A DNA stretch of 64,000 nucleotides from Marseilla massiliensis (GTDB lineage: Bacteria > Bacteroidota > Bacteroidia > Bacteroidales > Bacteroidaceae): positions 1-64,000 of the forward strand of contig NZ_JACJJG010000001.1 of the NCBI RefSeq assembly GCF_016899855.1, given 5' to 3'. How positions within the stretch are numbered: position 1 is the first letter of the stretch; each line of letters opens with the position of its first letter. The notes under the pieces are model-generated. The model was not told the DNA's origin. It saw nothing but the letters and a program-made list of their open reading frames with translations, and ran no database searches. Shown here one piece after another: positions 9,995-19,126 of this stretch. Made by a program: the position numbers and the translations under genes.

Positions 9995-10028
9995 CAAGCC
10001 GTTGCCCTTTATAATTGGCAACGGCTTG
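9995..10028 (-). terminator. Intra-operon terminator or attenuator
   Basis: CAAGCCGTTGCC (9995-10006), 10-nt loop, GGCAACGGCTTG (10017-10028). In the direction of transcription (minus) the stem is followed by TTTTCTCGCTTTT. A 12-bp perfect stem with U-rich tail fits a partial terminator between the binding-protein genes and the enzyme genes. Confidence 0.65.
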
Positions 10029-10069
10029 TATTCACACATAGAATATAACCAATCTAAAATGGCGCTATG

Positions 10070-11065
10070 TTATTCTTTTGTAACCTTAGTAATCGTATAG
10101 CCGTCGCCGACGAAAAGGGCTCCGTCTTGTTCGTTCATCAGCTGAATAGAGTAGTCTGTCAGCTCAAACTCCAGAACCATAGATCCACTAATCGTAATAT
10201 CACCGCGCTCAGGATCTCCTTTACCCGTAAGAATATTATTCCACCAGGCGGTAGTCATAGTGCCCGTTCCCTCGCCGGAAACATACGCACGGACTATATC
10301 ACCGCTCTGTACCAAATCCTTAAACTGATCCTTGAGGAGATCGAACGGCGTATCCCATGTTACATCGAACGAGCCTTCCCAAAGAGTTGTTTCTTCCGTG
10401 ACAGGAAGTTCGTCGGTTACTTCAATTTTATCGCCGCCATAAACATTGCCGTCACTGTCAGTAAGAGTTATGCGGTATGTGCCGAGAGCGAGGTCGCTTG
10501 GCACGGTGTATTCAATATAGTCATTGCCGTTATTGGGAACAAAAGTGGCAGCAGCCTCCTTGTCACCTATGGTTATTTTCACCACTTTGTCCATATTTGT
10601 GCCGTGCAGCTTCGCCTCCATTCCCGGAACAACCAGACGGTCGCTTGCAGCATCAGTGGGAGTAGGGTCGCCTTCAAGCGGTAAAACTTCAAGTATACCC
10701 GTTCGGGATGTTTGTTTTCCCTTTGTCGTGGTAGCGACAATCTTCAAGATATAATCTCCTGCCAAAATCGAAGAAAGCTGAATCTTAGTGCCCTCACATA
10801 CTTTTTCGTCGTCAAGGAACCACTCTACGGTGGTGTAGAGGGCAGGGGTCACTACGGCTGAATCAACAAATTCCGCGTCGCGTGAAATACTCTTGTAAAC
10901 AGCAGGCTCACCGTTCTCCCAATCGCCGAACCACGGCAGGAGTATCTGCGGGAAATCATCCTCGGTAGCCGTGATAAACCCTTCGTTGTCTTCAGAGCAG
11001 GAGCAAAGCATTCCCATTGAGAGAACAACTATTGCCGTTATCAATTTATATAATGTCTTTTTCAT
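10070..11065 (-). CDS. Surface glycan-binding lipoprotein (SGBP type)
   Basis: A 331-aa lipoprotein with signal peptide and lipobox ending in a cysteine (MLCSC, about residue 23). The body looks like consecutive Ig-like/IPT-type beta domains (YTVPSDLALGTYRITLTDSDG is a typical IPT strand pair) followed by a C-terminal domain rich in Trp (TTLWEGSFDVTWDTPFDLL, TTAWWNN). Its position directly behind susC and susD (22-bp gap) and its architecture fit the surface glycan-binding protein that presents polysaccharide to the SusCD complex. No catalytic residues are seen. The sequence does not tell the ligand, but the locus context points to beta-glucan or xyloglucan-like hemicellulose. Confidence 0.75.
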   Translation of the reverse strand: MKKTLYKLITAIVVLSMGMLCSCSEDNEGFITATEDDFPQILLPWFGDWENGEPAVYKSISRDAEFVDSAVVTPALYTTVEWFLDDEKVCEGTKIQLSSILAGDYILKIVATTTKGKQTSRTGILEVLPLEGDPTPTDAASDRLVVPGMEAKLHGTNMDKVVKITIGDKEAAATFVPNNGNDYIEYTVPSDLALGTYRITLTDSDGNVYGGDKIEVTDELPVTEETTLWEGSFDVTWDTPFDLLKDQFKDLVQSGDIVRAYVSGEGTGTMTTAWWNNILTGKGDPERGDITISGSMVLEFELTDYSIQLMNEQDGALFVGDGYTITKVTKE

Positions 11066-11087
11066 TTTTATTCAATCTGTTAATCTA

Positions 11088-12839
11088 TTATTCAATTGAT
11101 TCGCTAAACTTTTCAATGTCCATGAAATTCTGTTCGTTGACATCCCACCATACACGGGCGTGCCAATCGTCGGTTCCGCCCAAACGGTCAACGGCTTCCT
11201 CGTAATTTACGCTGTTATACCTGCCCTCAAGCAGCGGATAACGCAAGCGTACGGGTGTTTGCAGGTTGGGGTCTTCGTGGGGGAAGTCGCCACGGACAGG
11301 AAGCAAAGTACGGTCGGCCAGCGCGGGATAGTCCGAACGACGGAGGTTCGCCCAGCCTTCGCTTGGATTTGTAAGATGAAGAATCCATGCCTGGGTATTG
11401 ATCGACTCACGGGGATTATCGCCTAACGGGTTTTCCGCTATGTATTCATCTATCTCTTCGTCGGAAATCTTTGAGACGATATCGTAGTAGTTGTTAAGCA
11501 CCTGCATTGATGCGCGAATGCCTGCTTCATAATGACTTTCAGCGTCGCCGGGGACATTCCAGCCTTTCGAGGCAGCCTCGGCAAGCAGGAATTCTACTTC
11601 GGCCGAGGTGATAAGTATGCCGGGGCAGTCGGCATTGCAGAACGCTACGGCTATGGTAGGCCTGATCATACGGGCATTATAGTTGTTCTGATCGTATCCT
11701 CTGTCAGGATAAAGATTTACAAGTGAATCCAAGGTAGGGATGTCGCTGTTGGCAGGTGCGCTCACCCAGTCGCTCCACCAGGCGTCGCCGACATTGCACG
11801 GAACGATGCCTTCGCCGCCGCGCTCGCCCCAAGCCAGTACCTCGTCGGTAACGTCATAGTTGCCTGACGTATCGGTCTGGCTGCGCGTGGTGTGGATATA
11901 GCAGCGGCAAATACGGTAAAGGCGCGGGTCGTGCATCTTTTTCATATAATCAAACAAGGTGGAGCTGACAAACGAAGGCGACGTCGGGTCTTGTCCGTAT
12001 ATCATCTCGCTAAGTGCGTTGGCCCTGAAATCAAGGTCGGCGGCGCCGTCATAAAGCGTGAAGGGAACATCGATGTATTTTATGTAAGCATCTTCGTCGG
12101 CCGATGAGATAATGCCGCCGTCGGCATTTAATGCAGACTCAAATTCGGAACGCGCTCTTTCCGGAGCGACATCGGAAATACGCATTGCATAACGCAGGCG
12201 AAGAGTATTGGCATACCTCTTCCATGCCTCCGGGTCGCTTCCTAAAGAAGTGACGTCTCCGGAGATAACGTCAGTACCCGTACCGAGTTGCTCGGCACAC
12301 GCTTTCAGCTCTGAGAAAATGAAGTCGTAGACCTCTTCCTGCGTGTCGTATTTCGGGGTGGCGTTGCCGTCGATGTACGACATTCCAGCCTCCGTGCAAG
12401 GTATGTCGCCGTAGATGTCAGAGAGCACGGCCATCATGTAGGCACGGTGGATACGCAGCGCCGCATTGGTGTTCGGCATATCTTCAGTGTGATAGATGGC
12501 ATCTACAAGGTTCTTTATACCTACTTGATAATAACGGTTCCACGGATAAGCCATCTCCGAGTCCTTTGGATAAACCGCTCCGGCATAGTTGGAAACATTC
12601 CATCCTCCGGCATAATACTGCGTGAAGCCGGTGATATAACTGCGGTATGTGTCCATCAGGGAAAAGTCCCCGTATGTTTGCAGCAGAGCCGTGGTGAGCT
12701 GCGCATTCGGGTCGATGGTCTCCGCCTTTGAATCGTCGGTGTTGACCTCCTCCAGGTAAGAGTCGGAGCAAGAAGAAAGCCCCACGCCAAGCGTCAGAAG
12801 CATCATGAACGATGCTATGTTGAAAATATGTTTTTTCAT
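11088..12839 (-). CDS. SusD/RagB-family nutrient uptake lipoprotein
   Basis: Outer-membrane lipoprotein of the SusD family, which forms the lid of the TonB-dependent SusC channel. The start is set at the ATG at 12839 (MKKHIFNIASFMMLL); the open frame extends two codons further to a GTG, which is less likely. The lipobox is LSSCSDSYLEE near residue 24. The alpha-helical TPR-like region is visible (RIHRAYMMAVLSDIYGDIPC near 130, then SEVEFLLAEAASKGW), a pattern of the SusD-like_2/SusD superfamily. About 583 aa, a usual length. It starts 16 bp behind susC and precedes the SGBP gene by 22 bp, forming a tight susC-susD-sgbp operon. Confidence 0.92.
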   Translation of the reverse strand: MKKHIFNIASFMMLLTLGVGLSSCSDSYLEEVNTDDSKAETIDPNAQLTTALLQTYGDFSLMDTYRSYITGFTQYYAGGWNVSNYAGAVYPKDSEMAYPWNRYYQVGIKNLVDAIYHTEDMPNTNAALRIHRAYMMAVLSDIYGDIPCTEAGMSYIDGNATPKYDTQEEVYDFIFSELKACAEQLGTGTDVISGDVTSLGSDPEAWKRYANTLRLRYAMRISDVAPERARSEFESALNADGGIISSADEDAYIKYIDVPFTLYDGAADLDFRANALSEMIYGQDPTSPSFVSSTLFDYMKKMHDPRLYRICRCYIHTTRSQTDTSGNYDVTDEVLAWGERGGEGIVPCNVGDAWWSDWVSAPANSDIPTLDSLVNLYPDRGYDQNNYNARMIRPTIAVAFCNADCPGILITSAEVEFLLAEAASKGWNVPGDAESHYEAGIRASMQVLNNYYDIVSKISDEEIDEYIAENPLGDNPRESINTQAWILHLTNPSEGWANLRRSDYPALADRTLLPVRGDFPHEDPNLQTPVRLRYPLLEGRYNSVNYEEAVDRLGGTDDWHARVWWDVNEQNFMDIEKFSESIE

Positions 12840-12855
12840 AATCACAATATGTCTG

Positions 12856-15800
12856 TTAGAATTTCACATTTATATTAAAACCGTAGCTACGGCGTGACGG
12901 GAGCGAGCCGTACTCAAGCCCGTACCCTGATGTGTTGTAGTTTGAGTCAGGGTCAATGTTCGGGATGTTCTTCCAAACAATAAACGGGTTGCGGGCCACG
13001 AACGAGATGGAGAGCGACTTTATGAACTTGCCCAGCATCTTTTCGGGGAAGGTGTATCCGAACGTGATTTCGCGGCACTTGATGTAAGAATTGTCGTAGA
13101 TGAACAATGCAGGAGCTTTTTCGGCAACGCTCTTCCAGTAGTTCTGCGGGTTCACGGGATATGTGTTCTTGCTGTACGTGCCGTCGCCGTTGTCAACGAC
13201 GCCGTCTACAATAAGTCCTTCACACTTGCCTGCAGCGCGCCACTCGGCTTCCGTCATGCCGGCAGCCTTGCGGGCCTCTTCAGAGCGGTACCACTCTTCA
13301 CGTCCTGCGAGCGTGCCCTTGGCCTTACCCGTTAAGTAGGCCGAACGCATCGAGAACGAGTAGAGGTCGGCTCCCATTTTCACGTCAAACGAGGCTGAGA
13401 GGTGGAAGTTCTTATACGTGAACGTTGAGTAGAAACCGCCCGTCCAGTCCCAGGTAGAGTTGCCGAGGGTCTTGAGATTCTCGTCGTAAAGCGGCAGACC
13501 CGTGTTCTTGTCTATGAGAATGTCGCCGTTCTCGTTGCGCTTGAAGTCTGTTCCGAGGATAGAGCCGTAGTTCTTTCCGACCTCTGCTCCAACCGAGACG
13601 CCAGCCCAGCTCGCATCAGCCAGCTGGAGGTAATCCATGCCTTCAACAAGAGCGAGAACCTTGTTCGAGTTCTTTGAGAAGTTGATACCTGCGTCCCATG
13701 CAAAATCCTTGATCTGGAGCACGCGGCCGTTGATGGCTAACTCGATACCCTTATTCTGAATCTTTCCGGCATTGACAAGACGGCTGGGATATCCAGAAGC
13801 CGAAGAAGAAGCAAGTGCTATAATCTGATCCTTTGATGTCTGGTTATAGTATGTAAAGTCAACTCCTAAGCGCCCGTTGAAGAACTTAAGCTCAAGGCCG
13901 AGTTCGTAAGAGCTGGTCATTGTCGGCTTAAGGTTATTGTTAGGCTGTGTGTTGTTGTTTATCATACCGATGGTGTAGCCCGGATATTTATATTTACCCG
14001 TCGAATAGATCAGGGCGAGCTGATACGGGTCAGTGTCTGAACCTACTTTCGCCCATGAAGCACGGACTTTACCAAAACTTAAGATTTTATGGTTCTTGAA
14101 AAAGTTAGAAAAGATGATACTTCCTGATACCGAAGGATAAATATATGTGTTGTTTGCCGACGGGAGTGTGGATGAACGGTCGCCGCGGATAGTACCTTCA
14201 AGATAGTATGTAGAGAGATAGCCAAGGCTTGCACTTGCATAAAGAGAATTTATCTGCTTCTTGTATGTGCTCGGCTGGACATTCTGCTCTGCATAATTTA
14301 TGATTGAAACCACGTCGTCCATTTGCTGGTCGGTACCGGTAATGACGGTTGTCTTGTTGTCGACCTTAAATATGTTTCCACCCAGAGTGGCATTGAAATC
14401 GAAGTTGCCCCAGTTGTTGTTATAGAGGGCAAGAAGCTCTGCGTTCAGCGTACGGTTATTAAAGATCGAGTTGGTGAGCTTACCAGGAAGAACGCCAGGA
14501 GTCGTACGGGCAATGAACTCATCGAAGTTCATATTATTGATGTCAGTACCAATCGTTCCTTGGATTTTCAAGTGCTTGTTCACGTTGTAAATGGCTTTCG
14601 CTGTAAAGCGGAACACGTCTTTCGCTGAAGTGTTGTTGTTCTTGTAGAGGTCCCAATACGGGTTTCTGTTATACTGGTCGTTACCATTCCAGTTGGCATA
14701 AGTGCCGTCAGCATTCTGGTAATGCTTGAGCCATTCAACATTATATGTGCCCGCCAGGGTCATGAGGTTCTTGCCCACGTTGCTTTGTGAGTTGGAGAGT
14801 GCCGGACGGTTCTTCACGTTCTCACGCACATAGTTTGCCGTAAAGTCGAAATCAACAGGGCCCGCTGAAGTTGTCACACGGAGGTTGAAATTGTCACGGC
14901 TCATGTGCGTGTTGGGAAGGATGTCCTTGTTACGCATATCGGTAAAAGAGAAACGCACGCCCGTTTTGCCTGAGTTGACACTCAAAATAGCCGTATTCTG
15001 GGCTGTAAGACCGGTGCGGAAGAATGAAGACGTGTTGTTCGGATACATGAGGAACGGACGCACTGAACCATCATAATAAGTCTTGTCTATCATGTCCGCC
15101 TTCACGCCCCAGCTCTGGTTTGTGCCCGACGAGGCGTCAAGCTGGTACTGCCCGTTATCGCCCATACCATATATCTCCTGCACGTCGTCCCACTTAGCGA
15201 GCTGCGTGTCGATGGTCAGCGAACCGTTATACTCAACGGAAATCTTTTCTTTATCCGCCTTTTTTGTAGTGATGAGGATTACACCGTGAGATGCACGTGA
15301 ACCGTAAAGAGCAGAAGCAGCCGGTCCTTTGAGCACGGTCATCGTTTCAATATCGTCAGGGTTAATGGCTGATATACCGTCACCAAGGTCATAACCGCCC
15401 TGCTCGCCGGCATTTCCGAAGTTGGTATTGTCCAAAGGAACGCCGTCAATCACGTAAAGAGGCTGGTTGTTACCGGTCAGCTCGGTCGTACCACGAAGTA
15501 TGACTCTCGTTGAACCGGCAGAGCCACCCGCCGTATTCGTGACTACAAGGCCGGCTACCTTTCCGGCAAGTGAGTTCATCACGTTGGTCTCCTTCGCTTT
15601 GGTCAGTTCGTCGCCCTTTATTTCTGACAGTCCATAGCCGAGAGCCTTGCGGTCGCGCTTTATACCAAGTGCGGTGACAACCACTTCGTCCAGATTCGCC
15701 GTGTTCTCCTCAAGCGTGATTTTCAAATTGTTCTGAGCCTTCACGCGTACGGTTTTGTATCCTACATAGGAAATCTCAAGCTCATCGCCGGCGTTGCACT

Positions 15801-16035
15801 GTACGGTAAAGTTACCGTCAAGGTCGGTAATAACGCCCTTTGAGCTTCCTACCACCTTCACTGATACGCCGATTAACGGGCCTTGCGCATCGGAGACATT
15901 GCCCTTTACTGTAATACCCGTCTGGGTCGCCGTTATGCCTACGTCTGCTCTTCTTGGCGTGGTTGCCATGACCGCCGGCGCAATCAGGCTCGCCCCGAGC
16001 ATGCATAACACTAAGTTAAATCGTTTAATTTCCAT
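12856..16035 (-). CDS. SusC/RagA-family TonB-linked outer-membrane transporter
   Basis: A 1059-aa TonB-dependent channel that imports oligosaccharides through the outer membrane with the SusD lid. A signal region (MEIKRFNLVLCMLGASLIAPAVMA) is followed by a carboxypeptidase-regulatory-like domain (about 40-115: VKGNVSDAQGPLIGVSVKVV), the plug (about 115-240, with VVVTALGIKRDRKALGYG and the SusC signature LYVIDGVPLDNTNFG) and the beta-barrel to the C-terminal aromatic residue (FNINVKF). Length is typical. The 275 bp upstream to the GH5 stop contain no ORF and probably the operon promoter. This gene opens the susC-susD-sgbp-GH3-GH3 transcription unit. Confidence 0.95.
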   Translation of the reverse strand: MEIKRFNLVLCMLGASLIAPAVMATTPRRADVGITATQTGITVKGNVSDAQGPLIGVSVKVVGSSKGVITDLDGNFTVQCNAGDELEISYVGYKTVRVKAQNNLKITLEENTANLDEVVVTALGIKRDRKALGYGLSEIKGDELTKAKETNVMNSLAGKVAGLVVTNTAGGSAGSTRVILRGTTELTGNNQPLYVIDGVPLDNTNFGNAGEQGGYDLGDGISAINPDDIETMTVLKGPAASALYGSRASHGVILITTKKADKEKISVEYNGSLTIDTQLAKWDDVQEIYGMGDNGQYQLDASSGTNQSWGVKADMIDKTYYDGSVRPFLMYPNNTSSFFRTGLTAQNTAILSVNSGKTGVRFSFTDMRNKDILPNTHMSRDNFNLRVTTSAGPVDFDFTANYVRENVKNRPALSNSQSNVGKNLMTLAGTYNVEWLKHYQNADGTYANWNGNDQYNRNPYWDLYKNNNTSAKDVFRFTAKAIYNVNKHLKIQGTIGTDINNMNFDEFIARTTPGVLPGKLTNSIFNNRTLNAELLALYNNNWGNFDFNATLGGNIFKVDNKTTVITGTDQQMDDVVSIINYAEQNVQPSTYKKQINSLYASASLGYLSTYYLEGTIRGDRSSTLPSANNTYIYPSVSGSIIFSNFFKNHKILSFGKVRASWAKVGSDTDPYQLALIYSTGKYKYPGYTIGMINNNTQPNNNLKPTMTSSYELGLELKFFNGRLGVDFTYYNQTSKDQIIALASSSASGYPSRLVNAGKIQNKGIELAINGRVLQIKDFAWDAGINFSKNSNKVLALVEGMDYLQLADASWAGVSVGAEVGKNYGSILGTDFKRNENGDILIDKNTGLPLYDENLKTLGNSTWDWTGGFYSTFTYKNFHLSASFDVKMGADLYSFSMRSAYLTGKAKGTLAGREEWYRSEEARKAAGMTEAEWRAAGKCEGLIVDGVVDNGDGTYSKNTYPVNPQNYWKSVAEKAPALFIYDNSYIKCREITFGYTFPEKMLGKFIKSLSISFVARNPFIVWKNIPNIDPDSNYNTSGYGLEYGSLPSRRSYGFNINVKF

Positions 16036-16310
16036 AATAGTATTTTTAAGATGTATTTCATTTTTGTCCGTTGACGAAGTTGTTTGCGGCTCTTTATCGC
16101 AAACACTTACGATATGTTGCGTTTCCGCGGCTTTTTCTTACGGTTTTAGCTTGCCTCATACATATTTGCAGGAAGCGTCCTTTTACAGCGTGAGAGGCCA
16201 CCTTTTAAGAGGCGAAAAGCCATCTGTTGCAGGCCGCAAGGACACTGTTTGAAACCGTAACTGCCGCTGTTCCGCTCAAAACAACTCCGTTAACGTGCGT
16301 TTTTTATTGT

Positions 16311-17510
16311 TCACATAGGTTTCGCACTCTCTGCAATCCCTTCCTTAATGCCTTTTATTACCCAGTCAGCTTTAATCGCCATGTTCTTATTACGGTCGAA
16401 AATACCGAACATTTCAGAGCCGTTGCCAAACCGGTTGTTGTCCCAGATGAAAGTAGAGAATCCGCGTTTGCGCGCCTCTGACACCAATGTCTTGCAGTAA
16501 TAAGACACATTTTCGTGCATACGGTCGGCTTCTGAACCTTTGTAATGGTCGGTAATGCCCCATTCTCCAATCACTATGCCCAATCCTTTAGAGCCCCATT
16601 CCGAAACTAACTTGTCGAAGAAATTAACCATCGTCGTCTCATCGCTCTGCGGCGTTTTCCCATACTGCTTGTACGGCTCGCCCCAGTAGTAGTATTCGCC
16701 GCTGCCGGCATATTCCCACGGATTGTAAAAATGCAGCTCTACGCTCATGTAATCATTGCCGTTGCCCTCAATGTCTTTAGGGATTACGAAGTCGCCGTTG
16801 TACAGGCCGAAATCAGCATTGCATACATAAGTCTGCACTATCAGGTGGCGCTTTACGTTATTTCCGCCCGTGGCCCGCACAATGTCGACGAACGTCTGGT
16901 TGTAGGCGTTCTGCACGTCAAGGTTTTCAGCAGTAGGTTTTCCCCAATTATTAGGCACATGAACCTCGTTGGTGCCTGCAAATGCGACACGGTCATCATA
17001 TTTGCCGAGTTCATTTGCTATATTCATCCAGAGCAAAGCCAGTTTCCGGCAGTTCTCTTCCTTGTTGGCATAAAAGGGGCGGCTCTCAAGCCATTTCTCA
17101 TGTTGCACGTTGACGATGACTTTCATGTCATATTCTAGGCACCAGTCTATCACCTCCTTTATCCTGTCTATCCACGTCTTGCTGATACTCATGGCCGCAG
17201 GGTTGGTGATGTGGCATTGCCACCTTATAGGTATACGTATGGCATTGAACCCCGCATCGTGAACGGCCTTAATTGTTTTCTTTGTCACTACCGGGTTTCC
17301 CCATGCCGTTTCAGCATTGTCGGCGCCATCAGGTTCACCTATATCCATAGACTCACCATCTTGACCTGGAGCAGAACATTCAAATTGGTTACCAAGGTTC
17401 CATCCAGCAGTGACTTCACTGTTCCATTGCCGGGCTGTCTTTTGGGCGTGACACGACATTACGGCAAACATCAGCGTCAACAGCCAACAAATCCTTAATT
17501 TCGTTTTCAT
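16311..17510 (-). CDS. GH5 endo-beta-glycanase, probably lipoprotein
   Basis: A 399-aa GH5 enzyme of the endoglucanase type (GH5_4-like by the WNLGN and AETAWGNPVVTK blocks; subfamily not certain). I chose the start at 17510 because it gives a signal peptide with a possible lipobox (MFAVMSC, Cys about 20); the frame extends 22 codons upstream. The acid/base Glu is about residue 182 in AFAGTNEVH and the nucleophile Glu about 316 in GIVIGEWG. It would cut internal beta-1,4 bonds of glucan, xyloglucan or mixed-linkage glucan at the cell surface. A 118-bp sequence directly upstream (17531-17648) is repeated upstream of the second GH5 gene, which suggests shared control by the local regulator. Confidence 0.88.
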   Translation of the reverse strand: MKTKLRICWLLTLMFAVMSCHAQKTARQWNSEVTAGWNLGNQFECSAPGQDGESMDIGEPDGADNAETAWGNPVVTKKTIKAVHDAGFNAIRIPIRWQCHITNPAAMSISKTWIDRIKEVIDWCLEYDMKVIVNVQHEKWLESRPFYANKEENCRKLALLWMNIANELGKYDDRVAFAGTNEVHVPNNWGKPTAENLDVQNAYNQTFVDIVRATGGNNVKRHLIVQTYVCNADFGLYNGDFVIPKDIEGNGNDYMSVELHFYNPWEYAGSGEYYYWGEPYKQYGKTPQSDETTMVNFFDKLVSEWGSKGLGIVIGEWGITDHYKGSEADRMHENVSYYCKTLVSEARKRGFSTFIWDNNRFGNGSEMFGIFDRNKNMAIKADWVIKGIKEGIAESAKPM

Positions 17511-17530
17511 GATTTTTAATTTAATTTTCC

Positions 17531-17648
17531 AAATATGTCGCAAAATAAGTAAAATTTCCCATAAGAGCGGGTTCACTATCTATTAATAAAGGTTTGATGA
17601 GCGTCTTTTGTCTGGAAACAAACCTTATTTCACGAGGAATAAAACCTT
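17531..17648 (-). promoter_or_regulatory. Duplicated 118-bp upstream element, copy A
   Basis: Aligns without gaps to 22841-22958, with 99 of 118 identical bases by hand count. Both copies lie just upstream of a minus-strand GH5 gene and share a CATATTTG box (minus strand, one base off the Bacteroidetes -7 consensus TAnnTTTG) close to the gene. It is likely a promoter plus operator for the PUL regulator. Confidence 0.6.
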
Positions 17649-17706
17649 CGCTCCGTTATATTCAGATATTACTTGAAATAATAAGCTTTATTTTTTTAAT
17701 AGTTTA

Positions 17707-19092
17707 TCATTGCTTTTCCATATCTGAACTCTTGAACTCCGCGATACGCTTGGTGGTAAGCGGATACAACACCATCAGGCCGATTATCAGCAGCGCGATG
17801 AATGCCGGAATGTAGCTCATCGCCAGTTTCATGCCAAAGATGGCGTCAGGTGTCTGCGTGGCGGCATTAGGCTGAAGGCCGAAAAAGCTGAACAAAAGCA
17901 GCACGGCCGACCCGGCGATGGCACCACCGAACTTCTGGGCCATGGAACCGGAAGAGAAGATGAGGGCGGTAGAGGCTGTGCCGTGTTTGTAGTAAGAATA
18001 GTCGGCCACATCGGCATACATACTCCATACCAGCGGACTAACCACTCCGGTGAAAATGCTGATGAGTACCTGAAGTAGCAATATGCCTATGAATCCGCCA
18101 TTGCTTAACGGCATATAGAAGAACGCTATGCTGAGTACGCCCATTGCCACAGCAGAGACAATGAACGTAGTTTTCTTGCCCAGCCGCTTACTCAAAGGCA
18201 TGGCGCACGCCACTCCTATCATGTTGCTCACCTCACCAATGGCAAGAAACACGCCTGCGTAAAAGAAAAATGAGACAACCCCCAAGTCAACGATATTGCT
18301 ATCTCCAATGTAGTATTTGAAATAATAAGCCACCGTGGCGCCACGCACCGTGTTAAATAGGTTAGTGCTGAGGGCCGTGCAGGTAATCATCCACCAAGGG
18401 AAGTTTCTCACCAGAAAGCGAAAATCGTTCATCAGTTTGTCTCCCTTGACACCCTTGACATGCTCACGGGTTAACAGGAAACTTCCAATGAAAAGCAGGA
18501 AACACACCGTGGCGATAACGATCATGGCGCCTTGCCAAGCACCGGCCTGACCTTCGACAGCGAGGAAAAAAGGTTTGTAATCGGAAAAGAACTTGCACAA
18601 CGGCTCCCAAGAATACAGGGCAATGAACGAGCCGCCATAAGCGAAGAACATACGATAGCTTGAAAACACAGTCTTCTCGTAACTGTCGGATGTTATCACG
18701 CCAAGCATCGAAGCATAAGGTACATTAATGCAGGTGTAGACCGTCATCATAAGGATGTAGGTAATGTAAGCATAGACAAGCCGTCCTTGCTCGGCACAGT
18801 CAGGCGTGGTAAACAACAACACTCCGCTGACGGCAAATGGCAGCGAGAACCACAACAGGTAAGGACGGTACTTGCCCCACCGAGTGTTGGTTCGGTCACT
18901 GATAGCGCCCATCATAGGGTCGGACACTGCATCCCACACACGCGTCACAAACATCAAAGTGGCAGTATGGGTGAGCGACAGGTTAAAGATATCACTATAG
19001 AAAATGGGAAGATAATAAGAAAATATCTTCCAGAACATGGAAGACGCCATGTCTCCCATGCCATATCCTATTTTTTCAGTCAATTTGGCCAT
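17707..19092 (-). CDS. GPH-family (MFS) sugar:cation symporter
   Basis: A 461-aa inner-membrane transporter of the glycoside-pentoside-hexuronide:cation symporter family (MelB/XylP-like). About twelve hydrophobic segments are visible, and the diagnostic loop between the second and third helix is present (TRVWDAVSDPMMGAISDRTNTRWGKYRPYLLW). It would carry the di- or oligosaccharide released in the periplasm into the cytoplasm. It is encoded 34 bp behind the GH94 phosphorylase gene, which makes the phosphorylase substrate (a cellobiose-like disaccharide) the probable cargo. The stop is followed by an AT-rich gap of about 200 bp that contains the duplicated element upstream of the next GH5 gene. 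Confidence 0.9.
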   Translation of the reverse strand: MAKLTEKIGYGMGDMASSMFWKIFSYYLPIFYSDIFNLSLTHTATLMFVTRVWDAVSDPMMGAISDRTNTRWGKYRPYLLWFSLPFAVSGVLLFTTPDCAEQGRLVYAYITYILMMTVYTCINVPYASMLGVITSDSYEKTVFSSYRMFFAYGGSFIALYSWEPLCKFFSDYKPFFLAVEGQAGAWQGAMIVIATVCFLLFIGSFLLTREHVKGVKGDKLMNDFRFLVRNFPWWMITCTALSTNLFNTVRGATVAYYFKYYIGDSNIVDLGVVSFFFYAGVFLAIGEVSNMIGVACAMPLSKRLGKKTTFIVSAVAMGVLSIAFFYMPLSNGGFIGILLLQVLISIFTGVVSPLVWSMYADVADYSYYKHGTASTALIFSSGSMAQKFGGAIAGSAVLLLFSFFGLQPNAATQTPDAIFGMKLAMSYIPAFIALLIIGLMVLYPLTTKRIAEFKSSDMEKQ

Positions 19093-19126
19093 GATAAGCA
19101 GATTTCTGTGAAATTCACTTTTGACT

